Shown here: positions 1 through 18,300 of the stretch, piece after piece
How the letters are laid out: each line of letters starts with the position of its first letter
Position numbering within the stretch: position 1 is the first letter of the stretch
Assembly (NCBI RefSeq): GCF_000801105.2
Contig: NC_079516.1
Span: 52,497,265 to 52,561,264, forward strand
From: Raphanus sativus
Taxonomy: Eukaryota > Streptophyta > Magnoliopsida > Brassicales > Brassicaceae
DNA: 64,000 nucleotides
Reading direction: 5' to 3'
Notes under the pieces: generated by a model
The model's database searches: none
What the model was told of the DNA's origin: nothing
What the model saw: only the letters and a program-made list of their open reading frames with translations
Position numbers and translations under genes: made by a program

Positions 1-1876
1 AACCTAACTACGTACAGACAAGTAATTGGTCCAATTCTTATTTAAAACCAACGATTTTTAATATAATGTTTGCGACTATATTATGGTTCCATATTATTGG
101 AAGGTACGACTGTTTAATATATATATATACGTTTCTTTATTTGCAACTATTGTGTAAATCTAATTAATAATATCAATCGTATGTCCAGGATCAGCTTAAT
201 TCCCGTGGATGAATTAATTAAGTTTTGCAAATAGAACTGAACACACATTTATTATTATAAATTCCAATAATGTGAACTGAAGCAGATCTCTCGTGAATAA
301 TCTCAGCAGTGGTGAGATCAAATGTTCGGAGACACTATTGAGTGGACACAGTTGTTATTTAAGTTATACAGCTTAATTAAAAGATTTCAAAAATTTCATT
401 AAAAAAGTTCCACCATGAAAGAACACTATTAAAGAAACTGGAGTGCTTAAGCGAAAAAACACTAGATACTTAGTGTATGATTGCTTCCCTCTTTTGTCAA
501 TATTGTGCATTAAAAAGAGTCCCTCTCTCAAAATGTAATCTTATTTTCTTGCGTCGCAGTTTAAGCTCATTTCCTTTCTCTTTACACTTTTTCATATAAT
601 CGCATACTTTGCTTCACAAGTATGTATTTGAGAAACTATATTTTACCTCTATTTTTTTGTTTGTTCGGTTTTAGTCTTTTAGATGCTATTTATGGACAAA
701 TCAAATATTAAGCCTTGTCACAAAATGATATTTTGATTTAACTATGATTCTGGCGTATTCTAAAAATTTATATTTATAGGAATTAATAGATATGAAATGT
801 ATGTAATGTGTTATCCAGTGTTAAAAAAAATATGAAATGTATATGCTCAGACTTATCACTTATGTACTTTACCGATCTGTTGACATAATGTTTTACTTTC
901 TAACGAAACAAACGAGAGTACATTTAATATCTGTTAATTTATATACACTTTTGTACTCATAATTAGCCAGATAGAATTAGGTTACATAGTCGGGGATTCC
1001 AATCCAATACTATACATACGTGTTTTTTTTTGTTATTTAACCAGTCGGTTTAATTTGTCCATTGATGAATATATAAATATGTTTAATAAGATTTTTTCAG
1101 AATTTCCTAATTTTGTTTGTACACAAAACATTTTTTTTTGTGTGACAAAGATGTTACACAAAACATATTTCTACCTTTCAACATTTATGGGTTTTCTTAC
1201 ATCTAATTAGTAACTTTTATACGTATATAATGAAATGAGGAGACAAAGCCAGGATGGAGCTGAAACATGTGATCTTTATCTTTACGAATAAAGTGGCTAA
1301 AAAGAAAAAGCAAGCAATTAGAAAGACAAAACTGGAACAATAGCAGAAAAACAATAATAACAAGAAGAAGAATAACTAAGAGCAAATGGTGCAAATAATT
1401 AGCTTTTATTTATTTTTTCACAACTCAGCCATTTTTAAGGGAAAAAGAAAAAAGAAAAGAGCATATGCAGTAATACCAATGATCATGTTCTCAAAAGAAA
1501 AGGAAATAAATAAATAAATTTTAAAAACAAATAGAAAGGAAAAGTGAAATAGTTATTCCATTCCAAATGAAAATGTGGATCAAAAATTTCTACACATATT
1601 TGCACAACTACATTCACTCCAACAAGAAGTGTATGAGCCACCTCCCTATTCTCTATACCCAAGACATCCTTACTTTGTTTAAGCAGACTACACAATGAAT
1701 GTGGAAGCAAATAGATTGGAACAAATGTACTCTTTATATAAAATGAGCTTAACTGTATATATGCGTTTATAAGCTATGATTTTATCTATTTTTCTCTTTT
1801 TGAAAGAGTAGTTTGAGAGCACAAAACAAACAAAACAAAAAACAAAAGGTTTGTTCCATGTGCATCACCATCAGCA
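1..1876. other. intergenic region, 3' side of HUB1
   Basis: AT-rich DNA with no gene I can support. The short open frames here are low-complexity (for example a leucine-rich frame antisense to an A/G-rich stretch near 1300-1400). The last ~130 bases before 1877 are probably HUB1 3' UTR. I see no transposon ends, RNA genes or clear repeats apart from A and T runs. Confidence 0.6.
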
Positions 1877-4800
1877 TCATATGTAGATAGGCTTGATATC
1901 GTTGGGTCCAAAACTTGCTGAGCAAGTAGGACACTTTCTTTGTCTAGTTCCTGTGATCTTCTGCACACATGGGTTGCAAAACAAATGGCAGCATTTCGTG
2001 ATCACCACCTTTGTTTTATTCATCAAGACAAAAGACCAAAACCAAATCAGTAGATTCAAACAAAGAAGCATTACTTGAGCAGAGTGAGTCATTATTTACC
2101 TCTTTTGGACGATCGTTGCATGCCTTACACTTCAAGATCTCTTTGAATTCACAGAGTTCTTGTCTTAGTTTTTGAGTGGCTGATGATCCTTCTATCAGAG
2201 ACCTAAGACGAGAAACTTTCTTTTTCGCTGTTTCCATTTCCTCCTCTATCCTTCTCCTATTGAACCTGATATATTGTAACGCACAAGAGAAACGTTAACT
2301 TAAGCAACCAACACTTGCTTGTGGTGTATGTGTTGACTCGCGAAGAGTGACTCGTTTACCTTTCGGTTTCCAGCTCCAGTTCCAATACACCATACTCCAC
2401 CCGACTTTTCTCAACTTTAGAATGCGACTCCTCAAGCTTTGACCTAGCTTGTTCCAAGCCATTCTCAACATCTGCACGTTTCTTTTGCAGATTTTCAAGA
2501 GTGATTGACTTTTGGTATCTATCTTCCGCTAGTCTCTGATACTGATCTGTGCACAGCCTCATCTGCAAGAAACAAGACATTTCGAGTCAGAAAGGAGGTT
2601 CTCTACAATTTGAGTACAGACATGAAAAAAATATACCTGATCTTCAATTCTTAAGGATCTCTTGGAGAGGAAACTCGCTGATGCACTGGCTTGCTGAATA
2701 TCCTTATCCATGATGTACTTATCTATTAGCAGAGCATCTTGCATCTGTCTTGAAGTTATGCCTTCCAAGAAAAGCTGAAACAACAACAGACGAGCAAAAA
2801 GAAAAAGATTATCTAACAATCGGATTCAAGTAACAGGTCTTGCAAAACATAAAAAAGAAGAAGAGTTTTTTGGATATACCTTGATGTTATAGTCGTCCCT
2901 CTCTGTGACTTGGAGTAAAAGCTGTTGGTTTTGTGGTACAATGTCCTCGTAGGCACTTCCAATTGTCTAAAAGAAGATAGTTAACTGTAAATCGATACCC
3001 CCAAACATCAACGTTTTTAAGAAAACATGTTACAAACAAAGAGACAAGAAACTTCATAAGCCAAAACCTGTATTTCAGAAAGATATGTTCCATGTTCCTC
3101 ATTTTTGGATTTCAATATATCAGAATGCTTTGCAACATCCCTGAAACATGGAGGAAAAAAAAACAGATCCCTTGTCAGTGATAATATGCAATGCGTCTTC
3201 TAAATTGCAGATGAATGCCATTAATTTATTCACCGTTTACAGTCATCCATTTTCTGTCTTAAATCAGCGATCTCAGCTTCCGCAGCAGCCAACATTTGTT
3301 GAGATACAGCTTCAGCTTCGTTTGCTGCCTTGACGCGCAATTCGAGATTCTGCTCATCAAGGGAGGATTTCAAACTTTCAACACGAGCCCAGGCCTTGTA
3401 CTCCTCTTCCTTGGCTTCAGCTATGTCCCTGCCAATAGCAAAAATATCCCACAGTGATTCTTAGAGCAATGAACATTTTAATAAACCGAGTGTTGAGCTA
3501 AGAAAGGACAATGAACAAAATTCTAACACATCCAAAAGAGAAAACTTCGTAGAATATGATGAAACTGTTGTAACAGATCAGATCTCAAAATTGTGCGTTG
3601 TTATCGATCATTGGATTTGTTACATATAACTAATTGTGCTTACCTCGGATCAGTTGACTCGCGTTTAAACATGTCCAGAAACAACTTTAGCTCCTCGTGA
3701 CTGTTCTTCAGATCACGAACCTGCATGACGTTACTTTAAAAGTAAAGAACATAACAACTACATATTCGCTAACCAAAACTTCCTGGATTCGTACTAACAT
3801 TATTACTTGATTTAACAGATTTAAAATAAATTAGATAGATTTAAACAGATTTTAGAATGGTTTAATCCAGTTTGAATAGTATGAATCGGATTTTAAGAGT
3901 ACCAATGTAATGCATCATACCGTAGCATTAAGATCACGTAGCTGAGAAGTATAACCAGCTGATCTCAGATGCAACGCTTCACACTCTTTTGCCTGTTTCA
4001 CCAATTAAGCCTATTAACTAAGCAAACAAACAAAACTATAACAGCAAACACTGTTCAAGATCAATTAGCTCACCTTCCTACATAAAACCCCGGAGAGGGA
4101 CTGAACATCAGCCCGCAGAGAATGAATACCACCAGCAGTCTCTTTATAGTTTTCCAATTGACTTCGCATAGAACCCATTTCCCCCGGGAACGAAGATACT
4201 AATGCCTTCATATCTGCAAAGATTTCTTTTCTACCTGACATATACAAGATCACTTAATCAGAGACTCCAAAGTAATGAGAGATTGACCAATGTGTGTTGT
4301 TACCTCGCTCTTTTGGAATGTTACCCAACCTAGTCTTGATCCTCGTTTTTTCATCCAACTGTTTCTGTATCTCCACGTCTAAAGAAGCCATTCTAGAATC
4401 AGTAACAGAAGCAGTCCTTCGAGAAACATCAACTAGTTCGTTTTTTATATTCAGTTCCCTTTCCTTCCAGAAAATACTATCTTTTTCAACCTGAAATTTT
4501 CATAGATAAGCTTTCACGAGACAATCATGAAGATACGTACAAAAAATGAAAATGAAAATGGCAATCCACAAATATAACCTGGAATTTCTCAAGTAAGGCC
4601 ATATACTTGAACACTGCTTCTTTAGATTTTTTCAGCTGGTCTTTCAAAGAAAGGCATGCTTGAGAAGATGAGATGCTCCTCACTGACTTTGACTTCTTCT
4701 GTTAGGAAACTTATATATCAGTTTTAGCAAAGAGGAAGAAGCTACATTACTACAAGTTTTCCATACAGGTATTAAATCAATAAACTTACCTGCAAAATGC

Positions 4801-6645
4801 TCATTTTTTCAAGAATCTTTGTCCTCTCTTCATGAAGATCTTTCAGCTCTTGTAGCCTGCTTGAAGCCAGGACCTATAGAATCCTGGCTGCTATTAAACC
4901 AACACTCCTAGCATTACCAATGAACACACACAAAACCAAAAGGAAGATAATAATACCGTTAACTCTTTCAGAACCCTTTCCATGTCTTGCAAATCCCTTT
5001 GTTTATCCTTTATCTTATCGCTGCTAGCAAGCTTCTTTCCAGGGCTCAACAGCGGGAAGAACGCCCCTGCTGTTGCATCCCTTTCCGCTCTCAGCGCCGA
5101 CAAGTCACCATTACATTGTTGAAGCTCCACGACCTCATCCTCTAGCTCCCCTTCAAGAAACACAAAATATGATAATCTTTTAGAATGAATGCATCAAACA
5201 GTGCCCATGTGAAGACTAGCATTTAACAATCAATGTTCCAATTGAGAAGAGACTACGTAGCTACCTCTTATTCGTCTAAGGTCTGCTCTAACTTTAGCAT
5301 CAGCATCTCGATAGCTCTGCAATTCTCTAGACAGTGATTTGAACTTCACAAGTACATCATCTAGAACCACTCTGAAACTTTTGACTTCTGATTCCAACTC
5401 ATTCAGCGCTTGATGACCACACAAATCTAGAATAGAACGCAATTCCGTATAAGACCAGGGTTGCTAATATTATAATAGTAATAAAAAACCAGAACAAGAG
5501 CTGAAAATCGATTGAAGTGGAAAGTAATACCTTTATCAAGACCGGTTCTGAGAACTGTGGGATACAATTCATCCTTTATACACCTTATATCATTAGTCGC
5601 AGCTACTAGGTTACGCAAAGTTTGCGTCACCTGACTTGATGATGCTTTTTTCCCTGTATTTTCTTCCGTCCCATTTGAGCAGATATTGGATGAGGAGCTC
5701 TCAGTGGCACCAGTCTCAAGTAGCCGGTTGATGAAATCGTCTTTGATATCCGGAGAAGACCCATCTGCGCAGCAAGACATAAGTGTTATCACACAAGTAG
5801 CATCAACAGAAGGTAGAAAGAGAGATGTAGCCAAGCAGTTCATACCCTCCTTGTTTAGAGAACTACGAGATCCACTGCTTGAACTACTCACTCGGATGGA
5901 GCATGATTCCACTGCATCTGTAAGCTGCTACAAAAGCACTAGTTAGAGAGGCCTTTTTACAACTGAGTTTTGTGTGATCAGTTAGGAAGGGGATTCAAGT
6001 TTATGTGTCAGAAGGCCAAAGCAGATTCTAAGAGTGTTACCTTTTCCCAAGACTTATGAACAGACTTCAAACTGGAAGTGTATGGAGATTGTTTACCCTT
6101 GATCTGAGAAAGCTTATTTTCAAGAATAGAACACTCAACCTGCTGAGCCTCTAGCTTTTGTGACAGCTTCAGATTTTGGAACTGAAGGACTGCAGTATCA
6201 AGCTGTATCAAACAAGAAGAGAAATTCTTAAGAGACAGAAATAGAGAATGCACTTTATATCATTTGCTCCCAAAAGTAGTTTCTTTAACAAACTCATGAA
6301 AGTTCACATTAGAGGCGTGGACTCAAGCGCGCAACACAGAAAGCGAGTAAACTCATGGTTAGTATCAAAACTGACATCAAGAAAAAAGGTAACAAGTAGG
6401 TAAAGAAAGACATTCAGCTTTGGCATATGAGAATCAAAGAGCTTAAAATCTAACCAAGAATCATTTGATTAGATTAGTAAACTATGGAGATATATATGTA
6501 AAGGGCATGCACAAGGGGGAGATGAAAAGGAAGAAACCTTGTCTTCGGAGGAGGGCCAGAAGAAGGGCTGTTTCTTAACGGCGGCTGCAGCAGCCTCTGT
6601 GTGTGATATGGAGCTAAAGTGACGCTTCTCGCCTGTGCTCGCCAT
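1877..6645 (-). CDS. HUB1: HUB1-type RING E3 ligase for histone H2B monoubiquitination
   Basis: Multi-exon gene for a long coiled-coil protein ending in a C3HC4 RING. Family knowledge: plant HUB1/HUB2 (yeast Bre1, human RNF20/40) ubiquitinate histone H2B in the nucleus and affect dormancy, flowering time and cell cycle. Start: the ATG at 6645 opens MASTGEKRHFSSIS; exon 1 is 6538-6645 and exon 2 is about 6041-6202 (LDTAVLQFQNLKLSQKLEA). Later exons give heptad-like helices such as LQQCNGDLSALRAERDATAG near 5080 and LEGITSRQMQDALLIDKYIM near 2730. The RING spans the last two exons (CKACNDRP, then CHLFCNPC and CPTC), and the protein ends SASFGPNDIKPIYI. Both RING halves keep their zinc ligands, and an intron separates KE from VVITKC. 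Expected length is about 870-880 residues. I see no broken exon. HUB1 rather than HUB2 is chosen from sequence and from neighbours that match the Arabidopsis HUB1 locus. Confidence 0.93.
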
Positions 6646-7277
6646 CTAATGAAAACCCTAGAATCGCCCAACAAGGAAAGCACAAAGCTTTCCGATTGAG
6701 TGGAGGGAGGAAACTCTCCACAACACACAAAAACCCAACTTTCAAACCCTAAAACGATCTATGACTAACCAAAGAAGCTACGTGATTGATTCAAACCCAG
6801 AACAAATTCAATTCCTCAGCTCCCCACCCCACCCCCTAGAATAAAGAAAAGAAACCCTAACCTCTCTCACAGGTCGTACAACTCTAATTTTTCTCTTACA
6901 CAATAACACCTTCTTGTCTGATCATTCGTTCGACTGATGCTACAAAAGCACTCTCCCCAACACAACAGCACTCAGAGAAAACGAGAGAGAGACGGAGTTA
7001 AGGTTTGTTGCTGTAGTTTTGTGAATATCTGAGGGGTAATTCGGGAAATAACATTATTATGTCCGTCCATAGAATCTGAAAGCTATCTCAGCCGTACGAT
7101 CTCGTGTTTCATCTGGATTAATAAGCTCATCTCGTTATCACTTCTCTAAATAAAATCTTCAGTAATACTATAGAAAAAACAAATACAATGACATACACAT
7201 ACCACAGTGCGCGAACTGTAAGTAGAAAGAACACAATGTAAAGTTTTTTTTTGTGGTAGAAGAAGAACGTTTACATA
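6646..7277. promoter_or_regulatory. HUB1 upstream region / 3' flank of the hydrolase gene
   Basis: 632 bases between the HUB1 start and the hydrolase stop. It contains telo-box type motifs (AAACCCTAA at 6852-6860, and AAACCCTAAAA near 6742), common in plant housekeeping promoters and 5' leaders, and C/T-rich tracts near 6830-6890. The part next to 7278 should be hydrolase 3' UTR. No other gene is seen. Confidence 0.5.
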
Positions 7278-9476
7278 TTAATCGTTCTTCGTAGCGGCTC
7301 TACGTTGCTTCTCTTCCTCGGCTTGAACAAGCAAAGTCAAGAGAGCTTCACAGACTTGAGCAGCATCAGCTTCTAAAGGAACCTCGTTCAACGACGAGTA
7401 CACCATCCACGCATGGTCTAGTTTACGCTTTGGTCTAACCACCACGGAGCCAGGAACCTCTGCGTCGCAGCAAGTCACCAGCCCGTCGCTCTTCTCTCCG
7501 TATCTGACCTGAAGCAGCTGCGCGCAAGCAGCCATTGCAGCACCGAGCGGCATTACCACCGGGAGTTTCGTGGCTTGGTTCGTCAGAGGAAGCTCGGCGT
7601 GCGCCACGTGTGATAAAGTGGCGAGAACCGCTGGGCTAATGCTAGCTTCTGTGCGGAATGAAACCGTGGGGAGTTCTCTTGGGAGCGGATGATTCTTCAA
7701 GAACTCTTTTCTCCTCTCGTAAGTTAAATCTTCCAACGCTTGAATGTCACCCTTCATTCATTAATGTTCCAAGGAGTTCATTAGAATCTGAAATGATTTT
7801 TTGTCAGATCAAGACGAGAGTAGTTGTTGTTGCAAACCTTTATAACTTTGGAGATCATAATCTCCATGAGCCTTCTCAAATTGACGTAATCACCTAGTTG
7901 TCCCTCGCGGAGGATGTCTGTAGCTATTGGACTTCCACCGTATGGACTCTGTGCTAATACTAACCCAGCGACTTTATCCTTTAGATCAGGCCAGTATAGT
8001 GATAAAGCAGCTGCCGCATCTATACCTCCTTTGCTATGACCAAGAAGTAGAACCTTTTTGTTAGATCCCCAACAGAGTTCCTCTATGTATTCCTTTATCT
8101 CCCTCGCATTTTTCTCAACCGAAGACTGTTATAGAAACATTTTTTTCAGGTACATCAGCATGCTACTACATACACCAAACGTTACTGTATTAAATTGAGT
8201 TAGTTACCTCGCTGTGAATCTTTGCAATGTGACAGGCCAAACCCATCTTTGAGAATTTCGTTTTTGTATCCACAAAATATAGAGGTCCATGATTGCTGAA
8301 TAGACCTGAAAGTTTTGTTTTTCTTCAAAAAAGTATATAGTAAAGAAGTCTAAGTGGATGGGAGGAATAAAAATAAGTAGTGGTACCTGGAACCAACAAA
8401 TACACCAGAGTATTTGGAAGCCTGTGTACACCATGCCTGGAAATGAGAACCCAATCAACGTAACCATATTCAGTAAGATGTTAGAACAGTAAAGTACAAA
8501 GCACATAAAACATGGAACTACTACAGTGAATCCATACCCGATGTCTTCCAGGATTTTATTGAACCTATCAGTTCCATCTTCAACAGGAGGCATCTCAGGG
8601 TCACGCTGTAACCATCCTATGTCATCTGCCGAGCCACGGACTGTCCTTCGAGCCCGCTCAATGAGCCTGATAAAAAGAAAACAAGGAGATGAATCATCAC
8701 CAGTGTCAGATTCTTCAGGTATCAGAATTTTTTCATTACTATTTTGTCATACAGAAAAGATTACATACCCTTGGAACATGGAAATTCCATAAAAACCTAC
8801 ACCATTCGATGTCACTATTGCATTTGACGCCTGCGACAGAGTCTCTGTAGATTCCCTTGATGGACTACTGGCTGCAGTAGAAGTAGATGCCTCTGAAGAA
8901 GTTGAACACCTTTGACCAGGAGTGACGCATACGCTTACTGGGGAACTCCCATCACCTCCTGGTGTTGATCGTAGCAACTCATGGGGGCGGGAAAGAGAGT
9001 TACACGAATCTTGACCACCGTACTCCACTGAAGCAAACAATGAAAAGACTTTAAAACACACACAGAAAATGAAAGCCTAGCAGAATGAACGTTGATAATG
9101 CAGGCTGAGTACATAAATTATCAAGAGAGAGGGAAACAAAAGGTAGGTAGGTTTACCTGAATAGTCAGAAAAACAGCTCCCAAAGTAAGAGGTTGCTTGG
9201 TTTATATAGGAAGCGGCTTCATTAAGGGCTGGTAAAGAAGTAAACAGTTGTGGTGCAGCTACATTGTTCCCAGTTCCACCGCCCTGTACTCCCAAAAAAA
9301 GAGGCTAATGTTTACTATTTTCCTCGTATGCATAGATGAATCAATACATGGTTACTATGTTGACACCAAACATAATCCAATCAATCAATAATGAGCATAA
9401 AGGAAGTGACAATACTTACAACTAGAGGTGTGGTCGTAGATTCTCCCTCTCTGGGTCGACCACCAGCTTCTCCCAT
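7278..9476 (-). CDS. alpha/beta-hydrolase (lipase-like) family protein
   Basis: Multi-exon gene. Start ATG at 9476 gives MGEAGGRPREGESTTTPLV, followed by a GT donor; stop at 7278. A Ser/Thr-rich region (about 8750-9030) precedes the catalytic domain: LPNTLVYLLVPGLFSNHGPL near 8410, then KVLLLGHSKGGIDAAAALSL near 8040 with the nucleophile elbow G-H-S-K-G. A DAEVPGS stretch may hold the acid residue, and KLDHAWMVYSS near the C terminus holds the likely catalytic His. The last exon encodes a long tail ending AEEEKQRRAATKND. The 5' leader appears to hold an intron (about 9489-9828) with GT and AG ends in minus-strand sense. Substrate and location are unknown; I see no clear signal peptide. It is collinear with the hydrolase next to HUB1 in Arabidopsis (AT2G44970, from memory). 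Confidence 0.85.
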
Positions 9477-10208
9477 TCTGATCAGTTTCTAACAACATAC
9501 ACAAACACACACATAATTAGATACCTATTCAAAGACTCTGCCTACGCCTACTTCCAAAATCATCATTTTCAAAACTTGGGTTACTAAACGTAGGAATCAA
9601 GCGGGAAGAAGAGTCTCGGTTATTGATAAGAAAACACGCAATTGAATCTCCAGTTTTCCAATTAAACGCGAAGCCCTACATTCTCCAATCGATTACAATC
9701 AAAGGAGGTTGATGATGATGACAGGATCAGAAACAACAAATCTCAAAAATCGCGAAGAGCCGACTCAGGGAAGAAGAATCAAGTAAAGAGATTCAAGAAT
9801 CAGAATTCAGGAAGAGTGGATTTGGTACCTGGACCTTAAGGAACGTGGGATCAAAACGAAACATACGCCACAAGGTGGAGCCACCTTCCCTTCTATCGTC
9901 TTCGGATCATTTCTTAACCCGCGGGTAAAAAATAAAAATAAACCTCTTGAATAAACAAAGAAATAACCGCGTGGAAACAAGAGGCTGTGTGAACGAAACA
10001 CGTGTAAATCGGCACAGAGATCAAGATGAGACGAGGCGAAAATATTAGAAAGACGGTTATTTTATCATATTAGCTGGGCTACTGATGGGCCCTATTATAT
10101 AACACACACAGAACCAAACGACGCCGTATAAGTTCTTGTATCTTACAACATTTGTTAACTCAGAGCAAGTAGTAAAGCACACAAAGTATGAGACCTGAAC
10201 TGAGCGCA
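9477..10208. promoter_or_regulatory. 5' leader and promoter of the hydrolase; 3' flank of CHR10
   Basis: 732 bases between two same-strand genes. It holds the probable 5'-UTR intron of the hydrolase (9489-9828, minus sense), then promoter sequence with GGGCC-type site II motifs near 10075-10090. The part adjacent to 10209 should be CHR10 3' UTR. No other gene is seen. Confidence 0.5.
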
Positions 10209-14951
<4,743 letters not shown>

Positions 14952-15337
14952 CGTCTTGTGGAGAGGACTTTTTTTGGCGGTGAACTGTCTTTTGATATAT
15001 TTTTTTTTTGGTTTGCCGCTTAGGGCAGAGGACCGGTTCGTGAAAACCGATATAATTTGATTAAAGGCTCGAGGCTACGACGTCGTTTTCTATAATACTT
15101 AATGGGCCTGGCCGACGGTTATTAATTTTTCAGTTTTTGGGTTGTCCCTCTCATTTGACCACACTCATGGACTCATGGTTACGCTCCATCTTTACTAACC
15201 GTAAAGCCTCTCTATTCGTCAGAGGGTTTCTTTCGCAAAACCTCCTTTAAGTTTTGAAACGCCGGCGAAGAGAAGAGAAGCGAAGCAACTTCTTCAAACA
15301 AACCCTAGCTCCGGTGGAGATTATAGAGAAAAACGCA
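14952..15337. promoter_or_regulatory. bidirectional promoter between CHR10 and NUP62
   Basis: The two start codons face away from each other across 386 bases, so one short region must serve both genes. It holds a TGGGCC site II element in AATGGGCCTGGCC (15100-15112), an ACGACGTCGT palindrome near 15077, and a telo-box AAACCCTAG near 15299. No TATA box is evident, as is typical of housekeeping bidirectional promoters. Confidence 0.6.
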
Positions 15338-18300
15338 ATGTCTGGGTTTTCGTTTGGTCAATCGAACACCGGTGGAGGAGGATCCTTGTTCGGATCTTCC
15401 TCCGTAGCAAGCTCCTCGTCTGCTTCATCCACCTCATCTCCGTTAGCTTTCTCCTTCAATCAATCCACCGGATTTGGATTCGGAGCCAACGCATCGGCTC
15501 CCGCTTCCTCAACGACTCCATCGTTCGGATTTGGAGCCTCCGCATCGGCTCCTACTTCCTCCGCGACTCCATCGTTCGGATTTGGAGCCTCCGCATCGGC
15601 TCCTGCTTCCTCCGCAACTCCATCGTTTGGATTTGGAGCCAGCGCACCGGCTCCTACTTCCTCCGCAGCTCCATCGTTTGGATTTGGAGCTTCCGCCACT
15701 GCATCGGGTCCTGCTGCATCCACAACTCCATCGTTTGGATTCGGAGCCACCGCACCCACGGCATCGACTCCTGCTTCCTCCGCAGCTCCGTCATTTGGAT
15801 TCGGAGCCCCCGCATCCACCGGATTCGGGTTCGGATCCTCTGCTGCGTCTTCGTCTGGTTCTGCTCCCTCACTGTTTGGATCCTCTACCAATGCTTCCGC
15901 GGCTTCTCCTGGCTCTTCTCCTTTCGGATTCGTAACTTCATCGGCTTCTCAGCCTGGTGCTTCTTCTTCTGCGACTGTTTCAGCACCATCTCCGTTCGGA
16001 GCGCCAGCGCCAGCCAGTGGTTCAACATCCCTCTTTGGATCTTCCTCGTCTTTATTCTCCGCTCCTTCCTCTGCGGCCAGCTCGAGTTCTCCTCTCTTCG
16101 GGACTTCCTCATCGGCCCCTGGCTCAACCGCTTCTCTTTTCGGCGCACAATCTTCAGCCACCGCCTCCACACCTTCCCCTTTCGGCGCTGCGGCACCGTC
16201 CTCATCAGCCTCTGGCTCCTCACCGTCAATCTTCGGCGGGGCGGCTGGGTCCTCAGCCTCTGGCTCCTCTCCTTCAACCTTTGGCGGGGCGGCAGCGTCA
16301 TCAGCCTCTGGCTCCTCTCCTTCAATCTTTGGTGCGGCTGCGTCCTCAGCTTCTGGTTCCTCACCATCCATCTTTGGAGCCACCGGTTCATCTCAGTCCA
16401 TGTTCGGATCATCTACTACGTCAGCCAGTTCAACACTGTCTCTCTTCGCATCGTCCTTGTCAGGCGCAGCAGCAGCTTCTTCACCATCCCCATTTGGATT
16501 TTCCACCGTCACTTCCTCCTCCACAACAACCAATCCCTCTCCCGCCTCGGCTTCTACCGGACTCTCTTTCTTGAAAAGCACAGGAATCTCAACCACCACT
16601 GCTACCTCCGCTTCTGCTCCTTCACAATCATCATCTTCCTCCTTCTCATTTGCTACACCCGCAAGTTCAGGCTTTCAATCTTCTACGGGGTTTAACCTTT
16701 CAACCGCAAGCTCAGCTCCTCCATCCACCACATCCCCAGCATTGTTCTCTACTGCAACCACCACCACCACGTCCTTTTCGACTCCCGCTGCCATTAGTGC
16801 ACCATCTTCCTCAGCTGCAGCTTCTACAACGACGTTCCCTTCTTTTGGTGTGGGCTCATCTGCAGCCAACACTACTACGGCTACTTCCCCTGCTCCAGCA
16901 TTTGGTTTTACCAGCTCGAGTTCTGCTGCTGCTGCAACTACTACTTTTGCTGTACCCCAGGCAGCATCAACTACTGCTACTACGACGCAGACATCACTTG
17001 TTGTGGCTTCGACTAGTGGGTAATGTCTCTGCTCTTCTCATGAGTTGTACGGCTATATCTGCTACAACTGCCTTCACCATTGTTTGTTTGTAGCTGATAT
17101 TTACTTTTACGTGTTTCTTGTTTGTAGGACAAGCACAACAACTGTTGCAGCTCCACTGGCTGGTGCTCCCAAATTGCCATCTGAAATAACTGGCAAAACT
17201 GTTGAGGAGGTATATATTTATTATTTGCCCTCTTATGATTCAATATTTTCTTGACGTGATATATTTACATAATTTTCAAATGTCTCTCTTTGGCGTTTTG
17301 AAGATTATCAAGGAGTGGAATACTGAGCTAGAAGAGCGTACAGGGAGATTCCGGAAACAGGCAAATGCAATAGCTGAATGGGATAAGCGGATCCTGCAGA
17401 ACCGTGATGTTCTATTGAGGCTTGAGGTTGAGTCTCTTGGAATCTTTTCCTTTTAAATCTTCAAAGACATTGTTCTAAGCTTACATCTGATTCTGTATTT
17501 TAAGCTATTGTATAGTTAGCTCATACTTTTTGTGTCCTTTCTCAACAAATAGATTGAAGTTGCAAAAGTGGTTGAAACACAGTCTAGTTTGGAAAGACAG
17601 CTGGAATTAATCGACACTCATCAACAAGAGGTATGCTGTAAAACTATTATAATCGTATGTGGAGCTGTAGCGTGCAGTGTGAATCATTTGTGCGCTATTC
17701 TAATCTGCATGACTGTATATACGTTTTGATTCCAAAATAGGCTATTCACTATGTAGATTAACTGGATTCCCTACTTGTGTGCGGCAGGTTGACAAAGCTT
17801 TGAAAAGCATGGAGGAGGAGGCTGAGCGTATATATAATGACGAGCGCAAATCGCTTCTTGACGACGAAGCAGCATCAACAAGAGATGCGATGTGAGAACT
17901 CTCAAGTCTTTACACAACCATCACTTTTCTGCATTCATGTTATTCCTAATTTTGTTGTGAAGATCAAATCGTATTCATTCCCTTGTCCATGGTTTTCTTT
18001 CATGATTCATCAAACGTACCTCACAGTGACATCCTTGCCTGATCTATGCTTTACAAGATAATATTGTTTTCATTTTTTCAGGTATGAACAGTCTGAGCTT
18101 GTGGAACGAGAACTGGAGCATATGACTGAACAAATCAGATCGATAATTCAATCCGTAAATGCAAACCAGGTACACTATTCCCTTTCATGTGAACATACAT
18201 CATAGCCTATCAAATGCTATTGCAACTTTTACTTGTCCTGTGAACATACATACATGATAACTTATCATATGCTATTGTAAGTTTTACATTCTCTTGTCCT

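Noticed and set aside
1203..1710. Two minus-strand open frames (63 and 75 codons) left of HUB1
   Set aside because: Low-complexity, Leu/Phe-rich translations of A/G-rich DNA, without splice partners or family resemblance.
15460..16872. Several long antisense and alternate-frame open frames (up to 175-205 codons) opposite NUP62 exon 1
   Set aside because: They are produced by the repetitive Ser/Ala/Pro codons of the FG domain, have extreme composition (Glu/Ala/Asp/Pro or Arg/Gln repeats) and no known domain.
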